64,000 nucleotides of DNA from Rhizobium lentis (GTDB lineage: Bacteria > Pseudomonadota > Alphaproteobacteria > Rhizobiales > Rhizobiaceae). The position numbers were made by a program, and so were the translations under genes. The notes beneath the pieces are model-generated. The model searched no databases, was not told where the DNA came from, and saw only the letters and a program-made list of their open reading frames with translations. Shown piece by piece: positions 29,258 to 36,984 of the stretch. The stretch covers positions 62,001 through 126,000 of the forward strand of contig NZ_JACHBD010000001.1 of assembly GCF_014200175.1 (NCBI RefSeq). The letters are read 5' to 3'. Every line of letters begins with the position of its first letter. The first letter of the stretch is position 1.

Positions 29258-30733
29258 TTGCCGCCACGCCTGACATCCCTTGCCGACGACGCCCGCATCG
29301 CCTTCGACAATCTCGCCGACCGGGCGAGCAGCCTCGTCAATCCGACCGTGCGGCTCGGCGTCACCGGCCTCTCGCGATCCGGCAAGACGGTTTTCATCTC
29401 CTCGCTTGTTCACAATCTCCTGCATGGCGGCCGACTGCCGCTGTTCGAGCCGGTGCAATCGGGGCGCGTTTCCGCCGTACGGCTCGAGCCGCAGCCGGAT
29501 GATGCCGTGCCCCGCTTCCAATACGAAGATCATATCCGGGCGCTGGTGAAGGACCGTATCTGGCCGGATTCGACCCGCGCCATTTCCGAGTTGCGCATCA
29601 CGCTCGACTATCAGAGCGCCAGCGGCTGGAACCGGCTGTTCTCGCCCGGCCGGCTGTCGATCGATATTGTCGATTATCCCGGTGAATGGCTGCTGGACCT
29701 GCCGCTGCTCGGCAAGGATTATCGCACCTTCAGCGAGGAGACGATGGCGCTCGCGCAAACCGGCGTCCGCTCCTCGTTGTCGCAGGGATGGCTGGCGCTC
29801 ACACGTGCCGCCGACATCAATGCCGGCGCCGACGAGATGATCGCCCGCGAGCTTGCCACCGCCTTTGCCGATTATCTCAAGGCCTGCAAGACCGACGAAC
29901 GCTCGCTCTCCACCTTGCCGCCCGGGCGCCTGCTTCTGCCCGGCGATCTCGACGGCTCGCCGGCGCTGACCTTCGCCCCGCTCGCCTTGCCGCCCGACGG
30001 TCGTTCCGATCGCGGCTCGCTCTGGGCGATGATGGAGCGACGGTATGAAGCCTATAAGTCGGTGGTCGTCAAACCCTTCTTCCGCGAGCATTTCGCCCGG
30101 CTCGACCGCCAGATCGTGCTGGTCGACGCGCTGCAGGCAATGAACCGCGGCCCCGAAGCCGTCCAGGACCTGGAACGCGCGCTGACCGATGTGCTTGCCT
30201 GTTTCCGCCCGGGCACAAATTCGCTGCTCTCCTCGCTGCTTGGCCGCCGTATCGACCGCGTGCTGGTCGCCGCCACCAAGGCTGATCATCTCCATCACGA
30301 GAGCCACGACCGGCTCGACGCATTGACCCGCCGCCTCGTCGATCGCGCCATCGCCCGCATCGGCATGGCCGGCGCCGGCATCGATGTCATGGCGCTCGCC
30401 TCCGTGCGCGCTACCCGGGAGGCATCGGTCAAACGTGACGGCCATGACCTGCCCGTCATCGTCGGCACGCCGATGGCGGGTGAAACCATTGCCGGCGAGC
30501 GCTTCGACGGCCAGAGAAAGACCGCGATCTTCCCCGGCGACCTGCCGGAGGATCCGGAAGGCCTGTTTGACCGTATGCTCTCGAGCGAGGCCGGCGGGAC
30601 CTTGCCCGAAGTCAATGTCGTCAGGTTCCGCCCGCCGCATCTCGAGGAAACCGGCAGCGGCATCAAGCTGTCGGTGCCGCATATCCGCCTCGACCGCGCC
30701 ATGCAGTTCCTGTTCGGAGACCGTCTCGCATGA
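29258..30733 (+). CDS. ycjX: YcjX family GTPase-like ATPase (DUF463)
   Basis: A P-loop protein of about 491 residues. Walker A GLSRSGKT lies near residue 40, VDYPGEWLLDLPLL (Walker B region) near 155, and AATKADH near 345. This is the YcjX/DUF463 family, found with the phage-shock/envelope stress genes in enterobacteria. I chose the TTG at 29258 (CGGAA upstream), which starts at the conserved PPRLTSLADDARIAF; an ATG at 29183 would add 25 residues. The stop overlaps the ATG of ycjF (ATGA), so the two are translationally coupled. Confidence 0.82.
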   Translation: MPPRLTSLADDARIAFDNLADRASSLVNPTVRLGVTGLSRSGKTVFISSLVHNLLHGGRLPLFEPVQSGRVSAVRLEPQPDDAVPRFQYEDHIRALVKDRIWPDSTRAISELRITLDYQSASGWNRLFSPGRLSIDIVDYPGEWLLDLPLLGKDYRTFSEETMALAQTGVRSSLSQGWLALTRAADINAGADEMIARELATAFADYLKACKTDERSLSTLPPGRLLLPGDLDGSPALTFAPLALPPDGRSDRGSLWAMMERRYEAYKSVVVKPFFREHFARLDRQIVLVDALQAMNRGPEAVQDLERALTDVLACFRPGTNSLLSSLLGRRIDRVLVAATKADHLHHESHDRLDALTRRLVDRAIARIGMAGAGIDVMALASVRATREASVKRDGHDLPVIVGTPMAGETIAGERFDGQRKTAIFPGDLPEDPEGLFDRMLSSEAGGTLPEVNVVRFRPPHLEETGSGIKLSVPHIRLDRAMQFLFGDRLA

Positions 30734-31809
30734 GCAAACCCCCGTCCGATGTGCCGCGTCGCCCACCCGCCGCCTTCGCTTACGAAGATGAGGCATCTGA
30801 GCCGCGCGACAACGGCCGGCAGCAGCAAGGCCGGCGCAAACCGGAAAGCTTTTCGGAAGAGATCGTCTTGACGCCCGATGAGGAGGATCCCTTCATCAAT
30901 CCCGACAGGGATCTCGGCGCTGCGCCGGTGGCAACGCCGCGCAAGCGGCGGACCTCCTTCGGCAAAATCGCCGCCGGTGCCTTCGGCATCCTGCTGTCGC
31001 TCGGCATCGGCCTTTGGACCGACCGGCTGATCCGCGACCTCTTCACCCGCGCCGACTGGTTGGGTTACGCAGCCCTTGGCGCGCTGGCGATCGGAATCCT
31101 CGCCGTGCTTGCCCTCGTCATTCGCGAGACCGCTGGCATGATGCGCCTAGCCGCCGTCCAGACGATCAAGGCCGAAGCGGAAGCCGCGATCCTCGAAACC
31201 CGGCCGGCGAAGGCGCGCGCCGTCGTTGCGCGCCTCACGACACTGCTTGCTGCCAATCCCGAGACATCGAAGGGACGCGCGACGCTGAAGGCGACCGAGG
31301 GCGAGGTCATTGACCCCCCGCATCTGATCGCCTTGGCCGAACGAGAGCTGCTCGCCCCGATCGACCGCAAGGCCCGCGCCCTCGTCGTCAATGCCTCCAA
31401 GCGTGTGTCGATCGTCACCGCCGTCAGCCCGCGAGCCATCGTCGATCTGATGTATGTGCTTTACGAGGCCGTCCGCCTTATCCGCGCCATGGCGGAACTC
31501 TATGGCGGCCGCCCCGGCACGCTCGGCATGTTCCGCCTGCTGCGCGACGTGCTGGCGCATCTTGCCGTTACCGGCTCGATCGCCGTCGGTGACAGCCTCG
31601 TCCAGCAGGTGCTCGGCCATGGATTGGCCTCGAAGCTCTCGGCCCGTCTCGGCGAGGGCGTCATCAACGGCCTGATGACCGCCCGCATCGGAATCGCGGC
31701 GATGGATCTCTGCCGGCCGCTGGCTTTCCGCGCGCTGAAACGGCCGGGAATCGGTGATTTCATCGGCGATCTCACGCCTTCCATGTCACCGCGCGACAAC
31801 AATTCTTAA
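30730..31809 (+). CDS. ycjF: YcjF family inner-membrane protein (TIGR01620/DUF697)
   Basis: A 359-residue protein. The first 75 residues are polar and rich in Pro/Glu. Two membrane helices follow (about 78-96 and 112-134), then a long soluble helical domain and a final hydrophobic stretch (DUF697-like) around LAVTGSIAVGDSLVQQVLG. It overlaps ycjX by four bases, the usual partner arrangement. The pair's function is poorly known; in other bacteria it accompanies envelope stress genes. Confidence 0.82.
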   Translation: MSKPPSDVPRRPPAAFAYEDEASEPRDNGRQQQGRRKPESFSEEIVLTPDEEDPFINPDRDLGAAPVATPRKRRTSFGKIAAGAFGILLSLGIGLWTDRLIRDLFTRADWLGYAALGALAIGILAVLALVIRETAGMMRLAAVQTIKAEAEAAILETRPAKARAVVARLTTLLAANPETSKGRATLKATEGEVIDPPHLIALAERELLAPIDRKARALVVNASKRVSIVTAVSPRAIVDLMYVLYEAVRLIRAMAELYGGRPGTLGMFRLLRDVLAHLAVTGSIAVGDSLVQQVLGHGLASKLSARLGEGVINGLMTARIGIAAMDLCRPLAFRALKRPGIGDFIGDLTPSMSPRDNNS

Positions 31810-32019
31810 TCGCCGAAGCAATTCCGCAGGTTTCGCCTTCCCCAGCGTGAAGTTGTGAAAATAGTATCCGATTCAATCCATTAGCGGCGGGATATTGAAA
31901 TTCGTACAGCATGGCACGCCTCTAATCCCTTGCATTTCGGCACAGCCGAAAGGAAGGATTAACCATTTTTCGGCAAAACTTGGCACCAGTTCGTGAGTGG
32001 TGTTTGCCAAGGAAAATCC

Positions 32020-32571
32020 ATGTATTCGCGCAAGTTTCTCTTCGTATGCGGCCTCGCCGCCGCGGCATTGTCTCCGGTCGCAGATGTCGCTCCGCCAGCC
32101 ACCGCCGCAACCCGTGACAAGGCCTTCTTCGAATCCGTCGCCGGCTCCTGGAAAGGCCCCGGCGAGATCGTCGCCGGCAAGTACAAGGGCACGAAATTTA
32201 CCTGCAACCTGACCGGTGAACCGACCGGCGACAGTACCGCCGGCATCAAACTCGATGGCACCTGCCGCGTCGGCGTCTTCAAGCAGCCGATGACCGCTGT
32301 CATCTCGCAGTCGGGCTCCAGCTATAAAGGCAAGTTTCTCGACGGCGCCGCCGGCAAAGGTCTTGACGTCGTCTCCGGCGCCGTCACCGAGGATACGGTC
32401 GTGGTCGGCATCAACCGCTCCAAGCTGAACGGAGCGATGATCGCCCGCATACGCGACGACAAGACGATGAACGTCACCGTTTCGGTCAAGGTCGAAAGCC
32501 AGATGATCCCTGTTATCGGCCTGACATTGACCCGTCAGGTCGACGAAATGGCCGTCGGCTCCATCCAGTAG
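32020..32571 (+). CDS. exported protein of unknown function
   Basis: A 183-residue protein with a signal peptide (YSRKFLFVCGLAAAALSP...ATAA) and a beta-rich domain of about 140 residues with the pattern SVAGSWKGPGEIVAGKYKGTKF, like small lipocalin/allene-oxide-cyclase-type barrels. I do not recognise the family. The start at 32020 has AAGGAAAATCC upstream. A TTAACCAT half-site like those bound by CtrA lies about 60 bp upstream of the ATG (31958-31965), which is weak evidence of regulation. Confidence 0.7.
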   Translation: MYSRKFLFVCGLAAAALSPVADVAPPATAATRDKAFFESVAGSWKGPGEIVAGKYKGTKFTCNLTGEPTGDSTAGIKLDGTCRVGVFKQPMTAVISQSGSSYKGKFLDGAAGKGLDVVSGAVTEDTVVVGINRSKLNGAMIARIRDDKTMNVTVSVKVESQMIPVIGLTLTRQVDEMAVGSIQ

Positions 32572-32596
32572 ACAGATCGCATGACGGGGTTTCCTG

Positions 32597-32625
32597 AAGC
32601 GGCGGGTTTCCCGCCGTTTCGCGTT
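32597..32625. terminator. hairpin between convergent genes
   Basis: A stem GCGGCGGG/CCCGCCGT with a TTT loop and TTTCGCG following lies between the exported-protein gene and folK, which converge here. It may serve the plus-strand gene. Confidence 0.5.
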
Positions 32626-32639
32626 TCAGGAGCCGCGTT

Positions 32640-33170
32640 TTAGGCGCTCCTCCACCAGTCGCCGCTGTCATCGGCGACCTCGATGCCGGTCACGTCGGCG
32701 TCGAGCAGCCAATCGCTGACCGGCCGCCCTCTGACGACAAGGCCTGGGGCGATGTCGGCAAGCGGCATCAGCACGAACCCGCGCTCTGTCATCCGCGGAT
32801 GCGGCAGTTCCAGCCGCGGCGCGTCCTGGACGACGCCTTCATAGGTCAGCACGTCGATATCGAGCGTGCGCGGCCCCCAGCGTTCGATGCGCTCGCGTTT
32901 CATCTCGTGTTCGATCGAGAGGCAGACATCGAGCAAAGCTTCCGGAGGAAGCCGGGTTTCGATAGCGGCGCAGGCGTTGAAGAAGAACGATTGGTCCGTC
33001 TTGCCCCAGGGCGGCGTGCGATAGAGCCGCGACACGGCGGTGACTCGACAATCGTCGTGCCCGTCCAGCCTTTTCAGCGCCGCCGCCATCGCCTTCACCG
33101 GCTCGCCGATATTACCGCCGAGGCCGAGGGTGGCGGATCGCGATGCGGCCTCAGGCAAAGTGCTCAACAC
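32640..33170 (-). CDS. folK: 2-amino-4-hydroxy-6-hydroxymethyldihydropteridine pyrophosphokinase
   Basis: A 176-residue folate-pathway enzyme that pyrophosphorylates hydroxymethyldihydropterin with ATP. The motifs LGLGGNIGEP near the start, RTPPWG, FFNACAAI and the WGPRTLDIDVL metal/substrate loop, followed by LPHPRMTERGFVL, are all in place. It overlaps folB by 20 bp and is the last gene of the folP-folB-folK operon. Confidence 0.95.
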   Translation of the reverse strand: MLSTLPEAASRSATLGLGGNIGEPVKAMAAALKRLDGHDDCRVTAVSRLYRTPPWGKTDQSFFFNACAAIETRLPPEALLDVCLSIEHEMKRERIERWGPRTLDIDVLTYEGVVQDAPRLELPHPRMTERGFVLMPLADIAPGLVVRGRPVSDWLLDADVTGIEVADDSGDWWRSA

Positions 33171-33516
33171 TCACCTGCACGAAATCGAGCACGCCAGGCA
33201 CCGGCGCGTTCGGCTTGCGCACCGTGATCCTCGCCCGCCTCACCTGTGGAAATGTCTCGCAGAGCCCCTTGGCGATATCGAGCGCCAGGGCTTCGATCAG
33301 GTAGCGCCGCTTGCCGGTGACGATCTGCTCGATCACGGTGAAAGCGATGCCGTAATTGACGGTATCGTCGATCGAGTCGCTCTTCAGTGCCTCGCCGGCG
33401 ACGACATCGAGCTCGGCATCGACGAAGAAGCGCTGGCCGAGGAATTCTTCCTCATCATGCACGCCGTGGCGCGCGAAGAAGGCGCAGTTCTGCAGCGTGA
33501 TTGTGTAGGTGGTCAT
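33151..33516 (-). CDS. folB: dihydroneopterin aldolase
   Basis: A 121-residue enzyme that cleaves dihydroneopterin to hydroxymethyldihydropterin and glycolaldehyde, the step before FolK. The family pattern CAFFARHGVHDEEEFLGQRFFVD, DTVNYG and IEALALDIA is present, with the C-terminal VRKPNAPVPG that holds the catalytic lysine. It overlaps folP by four bases (ATGA) and folK by 20. Confidence 0.95.
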   Translation of the reverse strand: MTTYTITLQNCAFFARHGVHDEEEFLGQRFFVDAELDVVAGEALKSDSIDDTVNYGIAFTVIEQIVTGKRRYLIEALALDIAKGLCETFPQVRRARITVRKPNAPVPGVLDFVQVSVEHFA

Positions 33517-34418
33517 GTCGGCCGCTTCCTCTCGAATTCCTGGCGCGCATTGAGCATAGCATCGGCGACATCAAGCGCATCCCTGTTGATTGCGACATTG
33601 TGCACCCGGAAAACCCCAGCTCCTTGGAGGCGCAGCAACACGCTCGTCGCAGCCGTCGCCACGTCCCGGTCCGACGCATCCCGCCCGGTCACGGTGCCGA
33701 GGAAACGCTTGCGTGACGTGCCGGCAAGCAGCGGCAGGCCGAAGCGCGAAAGTTCGGAAAACCGCGCCATCAGTTCCAGATTCTCCTCCGCCGTTTCCTT
33801 GGCGAAGCCGAAGCCCGGATCGAGCACGATGCGATCTCTGTTGACGCCTGCTGCAGCGGCGATATCAAGCGACCGTTCTAGGAAATGCACCTGGTCGGCG
33901 ATCACATCGGCAATTTTGACCCTGTCGCGGCCGGTATGCATGATGCAGAGCCCCGCCCCTGTCGCCGCGGCCAGATCCGCGATACCGCGCTCCTTCTGCA
34001 GTCCGGAGACGTCGTTGACGATATGGGCGCCTGCGCTGACCGCAAGCCGCGCCGTCTCGGCGCGATACGTGTCGATGGATATCAGCGCCTGGGTGCGGCC
34101 ACGCAGCGCCTCGATGACGGGCAGCACCCGCGCCTGCTCCTCCGAAGGGCTGACCGATGCTGCGCCCGGCCGGGTCGATTCGCCGCCAATGTCGACAATC
34201 GCGGCACCATCGCTCACCGCCCGCAGCGCGTGTTCGACGGCGGCATCGACGGTTTTGAAGCGTCCGCCGTCGGAAAAGGAGTCCGGCGTCACATTGATGA
34301 TCGCCATGATCGCCGAACGACGGCCGAGTTCGATCTCTCGGCCATGGCCCACACGCCATAAACTGCCTTCGAGCCCTGTCACCAGACTTGTCCTATTGAT
34401 GACGAAAAAAGCCGCCAT
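33513..34418 (-). CDS. folP: dihydropteroate synthase
   Basis: A 301-residue enzyme joining hydroxymethyldihydropterin pyrophosphate with p-aminobenzoate; the target of sulfonamides. The signature IMAIINVTPDSFSDGG and the DIGGESTRPGA loop are clear, followed by ISIDTYRAETA, NDVSGL and LDPGFGFAKE. First gene of the fol operon. The ATG at 34418 has no good ribosome site; a GTG twelve codons in (34382) is an alternative. It is divergent from the DUF922 gene. Confidence 0.95.
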   Translation of the reverse strand: MAAFFVINRTSLVTGLEGSLWRVGHGREIELGRRSAIMAIINVTPDSFSDGGRFKTVDAAVEHALRAVSDGAAIVDIGGESTRPGAASVSPSEEQARVLPVIEALRGRTQALISIDTYRAETARLAVSAGAHIVNDVSGLQKERGIADLAAATGAGLCIMHTGRDRVKIADVIADQVHFLERSLDIAAAAGVNRDRIVLDPGFGFAKETAEENLELMARFSELSRFGLPLLAGTSRKRFLGTVTGRDASDRDVATAATSVLLRLQGAGVFRVHNVAINRDALDVADAMLNARQEFERKRPT

Positions 34419-34484
34419 CCGATATTGCGCTTGCGGTGGCTATGCCCCAAGCTCCGGTCGATTTCAACATGGATTGCGTTCAGA

Positions 34485-35111
34485 ATGCCGCTTGCAGTGC
34501 GTTATATGGTCCTTCCTGTCGCCTTTTCCATTGCTCTTTCTCTCAGCGGCCCAGCGGCAGCCGAAGTGATCGCAACGAAAAGCTATTCCTATTTCGATAT
34601 CCGCGGCAAAACCGCCGAGGAGCTCGACCAGGAACTCAGCCGGCGCGGCCCGACGGCAAGCGGCTCCTCGGCGCGCCATCCCGGCGCCACCAAAATTCGC
34701 TTCGGCGGCGAAGCCACCTATATTCAGGATGATGGCCGCTGCCGCGTCGGCAACGTCAAGGTCACGGTCCACACCCAGATCATCCTGCCGCGCTGGAACA
34801 GCCGCCGCGATGCCAGCAAGGAGCTGTCGATGATCTGGGACGCGCTGTCGAGTGACATCAAGCGCCACGAGGAGCGCCATGCCGAGATCGCCAGAGATCA
34901 GGCCCGCGCCATGGAGCGCGCCATCCGCGCTTTGCCGCAGCAGCGCAGCTGTGAGGCCATGCAGGAGCTCGTCTCCTACGAATCAGCTCGCGGTATAGAG
35001 GAGCACGATCGGCTGCAGGCGCGATTCGACCGGGTTGAAGCGGTCAATTTTCAGAAGCGCATGTTGAGATTGCTGAATAATCGAATCAACGGGCGAGCCG
35101 GCGGAAAATAA
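34485..35111 (+). CDS. DUF922 domain exported protein, putative zinc protease
   Basis: A 208-residue protein with a signal peptide (about residues 1-26, ending AAAEV) and a DUF922 domain (KSYSYFDIRGKTAEELDQEL to the C-terminus). A HEERH motif near residue 130 fits the HExxH zinc-protease pattern, inside ALSSDIKRHEERHAEIARD. The family is predicted to be a zincin; no substrate is known. The ATG at 34485 gives the best signal peptide; one at 34506 is possible. Confidence 0.8.
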   Translation: MPLAVRYMVLPVAFSIALSLSGPAAAEVIATKSYSYFDIRGKTAEELDQELSRRGPTASGSSARHPGATKIRFGGEATYIQDDGRCRVGNVKVTVHTQIILPRWNSRRDASKELSMIWDALSSDIKRHEERHAEIARDQARAMERAIRALPQQRSCEAMQELVSYESARGIEEHDRLQARFDRVEAVNFQKRMLRLLNNRINGRAGGK

Positions 35112-35245
35112 GGCTTTTTAAAGCTGGTTACGAGCAGAAAAACTTAGCTGCGCAACGAAACTTGTGCGAAACTTTCCCCCTCCCCAGCGTTTCAATGGTC
35201 ATTTTTCATCCTGGCAGACTCAACCGGAACGCGTTAATATGAACA

Positions 35246-35387
35246 CATTCGAAAGTTCAGCTACGGCATCTGGACTTTCATCGTTGGGTTCTCCTGGCGC
35301 GTTCGGAAGCCGCGGATGTTCCTCCCTCATCCGTAGGTAATGCGCCCGCCTCGCCTCGCTCGCACCAGCGCGCGAGGCGTCTTTTTG
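35246..35387 (+). ncRNA. candidate trans-acting small RNA with anti-Shine-Dalgarno loop
   Basis: Three hairpins in a row inside a non-coding gap: GAAAGTTC/GGACTTTC (35251-35279), CGGATG/CATCCG exposing the loop TTCCTCCCT (35313-35333), and a terminator stem CGCCTCGC/GCGAGGCG followed by TCTTTTT (35352-35386). A possible promoter lies upstream (CTGGCA, 17 bp, TTAATA at 35211-35239). The CCTCCC loop resembles Rhizobiales small RNAs of the alpha-r14 ('cuckoo') type, from memory. The start near 35246 is inferred. Confidence 0.6.
35352..35387 (+). terminator. rho-independent terminator of the small RNA candidate
   Basis: An 8-bp GC-rich stem with a 12-nt loop and TCTTTTT tail, more than 240 bp past the nearest upstream gene on this strand, so it most likely ends a separate transcript. 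Confidence 0.75.
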
Positions 35388-35410
35388 TGGCTATGGCAGC
35401 GAACCCCGCT

Positions 35411-35511
35411 ATCCATGTCGCCCGGAAGTGTGGCAGCGGTTCCGGGATAACGACATGCATCAAAACAACGGGCTAAAGCGCGTCGCGTGAATCAAATTTG
35501 ATGCGACGCAT
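35411..35511. repeat. two-palindrome rhizobial element (RIME-like), copy B
   Basis: Same build as 27729-27828: an imperfect palindrome with ATCCATGTCG and CGACATGCAT ends (35411-35460), then GCGCGTCGC...GCGACGC around TGAATCAAATTTGA (35477-35509). It fills the space between the small RNA terminator and the ferredoxin stop. Confidence 0.75.
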
Positions 35512-35525
35512 TTTAGGCGCCGGCC

Positions 35526-35846
35526 TCAGGCCTGGCGTTCCGGCACGTGCACGACGAGCCCGTCATAGGCGGCCTTCATCCGGATCTGACAGGAGAGCCG
35601 CGAGGTCGGGCGCACATCGAAGGCGAAGTCGAGCATGTCCTCTTCCATCGCTTCCGGCTGGCCCACCTTCTCCGTCCATTCTTCGTCGACATAGACGTGA
35701 CAAGTCGCGCAGGCACAGGCGCCGCCGCATTCGGCCTCAATGCCGGGCACCGCATTGCGCACTGCATTTTCCATCACGGTGGAGCCTTGATCGACGTCGA
35801 GGTCGAAGCGCGTGCCGTCGAAGGCGACGATGGTAAGTTTGGGCAT
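35526..35846 (-). CDS. 2Fe-2S ferredoxin, adrenodoxin type
   Basis: A 106-residue electron carrier. The four cluster ligands follow the pattern C-x5-C-x2-C-xn-C (CGGACACATC, then LSCQI near residue 86), and acidic DEEW and MEEDMLDFA segments fit the adrenodoxin/Fdx group that works with P450 systems or iron-sulphur assembly. The ATG at 35846 gives the standard [10 protein letters not shown] start. It is a single gene; the 290 bp upstream (35847-36136) show nothing specific. Confidence 0.9.
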   Translation of the reverse strand: MPKLTIVAFDGTRFDLDVDQGSTVMENAVRNAVPGIEAECGGACACATCHVYVDEEWTEKVGQPEAMEEDMLDFAFDVRPTSRLSCQIRMKAAYDGLVVHVPERQA

Positions 35847-36136
35847 CTGCACTATTTCCGGTCTTGAAATGGGTGGGGCGGCTTTACTTCCGACAATTCG
35901 ACGCGTCAGTCAACATTCGGAAATTCGCCATAACCTCGCAGATCAGGCCGTCGCCCGCCGTCTTCAATGCGTCATATCGGACGTCGCAAAAAGACCCGTG
36001 GTTCCGCAATGGAACAACGGGGCCTGCCCGCATGATTGCTTCAGAATAAGATCATGCCGCCATTCAATCTGCCACAGCGTCGCTTGCGCGTCTGAATAGA
36101 GACGCGGCGCCGCGGCTCGAACGAGCGGCAGAGAGA

Positions 36137-36520
36137 TCAGCCGCGGCAGAGTTTCAGGATGAAATTCTCCGCGTCGAGAACGGCAGCGCCCAGCGCCGCC
36201 ATCGTGCCGGCATCGCCCCCGGTCTCCTCGATGACTTCCGCCGTCTGCGACACGCGGAATGCGCCGACCGAACTTGCCGCGCCTTTCAGCCTATGCGCGG
36301 CAGCCCCGACACGCACAGTCTCGCCGCTCGCAATGTCCTGAAGGCACGCGCGGGCTTGACGGGCAAACATCTGAAGGACTTCGATTTCCAGCGTCTTGTC
36401 GCCCATCGTCTGTTTTGCGAGATGAACCAGGTCGATCGGCCGGACCTTCGAGGGACAGGGTCCACTTGCATTGTCCGGCGCCTCGAATACGATATTCACT
36501 GCTGCCATCTGGGCCGCCAT
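36137..36520 (-). CDS. orphan HPt phosphotransfer protein
   Basis: A 127-residue protein consisting of one histidine phosphotransfer domain. The phospho-accepting histidine lies in AAHRLKGAASSVGA, the family signature, and the flanking helices VLQMFARQARACLQDI and SQTAEVIEETG complete the four-helix bundle. No kinase or receiver is adjacent, so it is an orphan relay module. It is divergent from the giant polar scaffold gene and shares with it a region holding CtrA-type sites. The ATG at 36520 is preferred over the one at 36541. Confidence 0.82.
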   Translation of the reverse strand: MAAQMAAVNIVFEAPDNASGPCPSKVRPIDLVHLAKQTMGDKTLEIEVLQMFARQARACLQDIASGETVRVGAAAHRLKGAASSVGAFRVSQTAEVIEETGGDAGTMAALGAAVLDAENFILKLCRG

Positions 36521-36629
36521 TTGCCAATTCTCCCGTCTCACGTCGTCGGCACTTGCAACAGTTCTGCGTCAGGAGGGTGGCCATGACGTTAAATTCCGGC
36601 ACAGCGGGTGCGGAAATCTCGGCGTATGG

Positions 36630-36643
36630 TTAACGTCCGTTAA
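36630..36643. promoter_or_regulatory. CtrA-like paired half-sites (TTAA-N6-TTAA)
   Basis: TTAACGTCCGTTAA has two TTAA half-sites six bases apart, one less than the CtrA consensus spacing. It lies 110 bp upstream of the HPt start. Confidence 0.4.
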
Positions 36644-36691
36644 ATATCCCTAAATTATTGGTTTTTAAGCGGGGTCGAGGATTCAAAATTG

Positions 36692-36707
36692 TTAACAACA
36701 GGTTAAC
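36692..36707. promoter_or_regulatory. CtrA box (TTAA-N7-TTAAC)
   Basis: TTAACAACAGGTTAAC is an exact match to the full CtrA consensus TTAA-N7-TTAAC. It lies in the divergent region, about 170 bp from the HPt start and 280 bp from the start of the polar scaffold gene. The 464-bp gap is otherwise AT-rich and without ORFs. Confidence 0.65.
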
Positions 36708-36984
36708 GAGCCGCAAATCTCAAGCCTTCATTAATTGTGTGAAGAGCTCGGATGTGTCACTACGATACTGGTGGAGCGGGTTTATGGTACGCGCCTTTGC
36801 CGAGTGAGTGGATAATGGTAGTGTTTTGATACCTTCCGTTTGAAAAAGCGGCTATCTACTCTGAAATGACATGCTTATCCGTCCGCGGTTGGGATGGAGA
36901 GCCGTAACGGCAAAGTTGTTCCGGGGTGAGGCGGAAGCCTGGGCAGCGCTGGCGGACCGGCCGACAGTAACGAGGCGTAACCGA

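Noticed and set aside
28547..30796. 749-codon open frame antisense to the SixA-like and ycjX genes
   Set aside because: It spans two well-supported genes and a gap between them; composition bias alone keeps it open.
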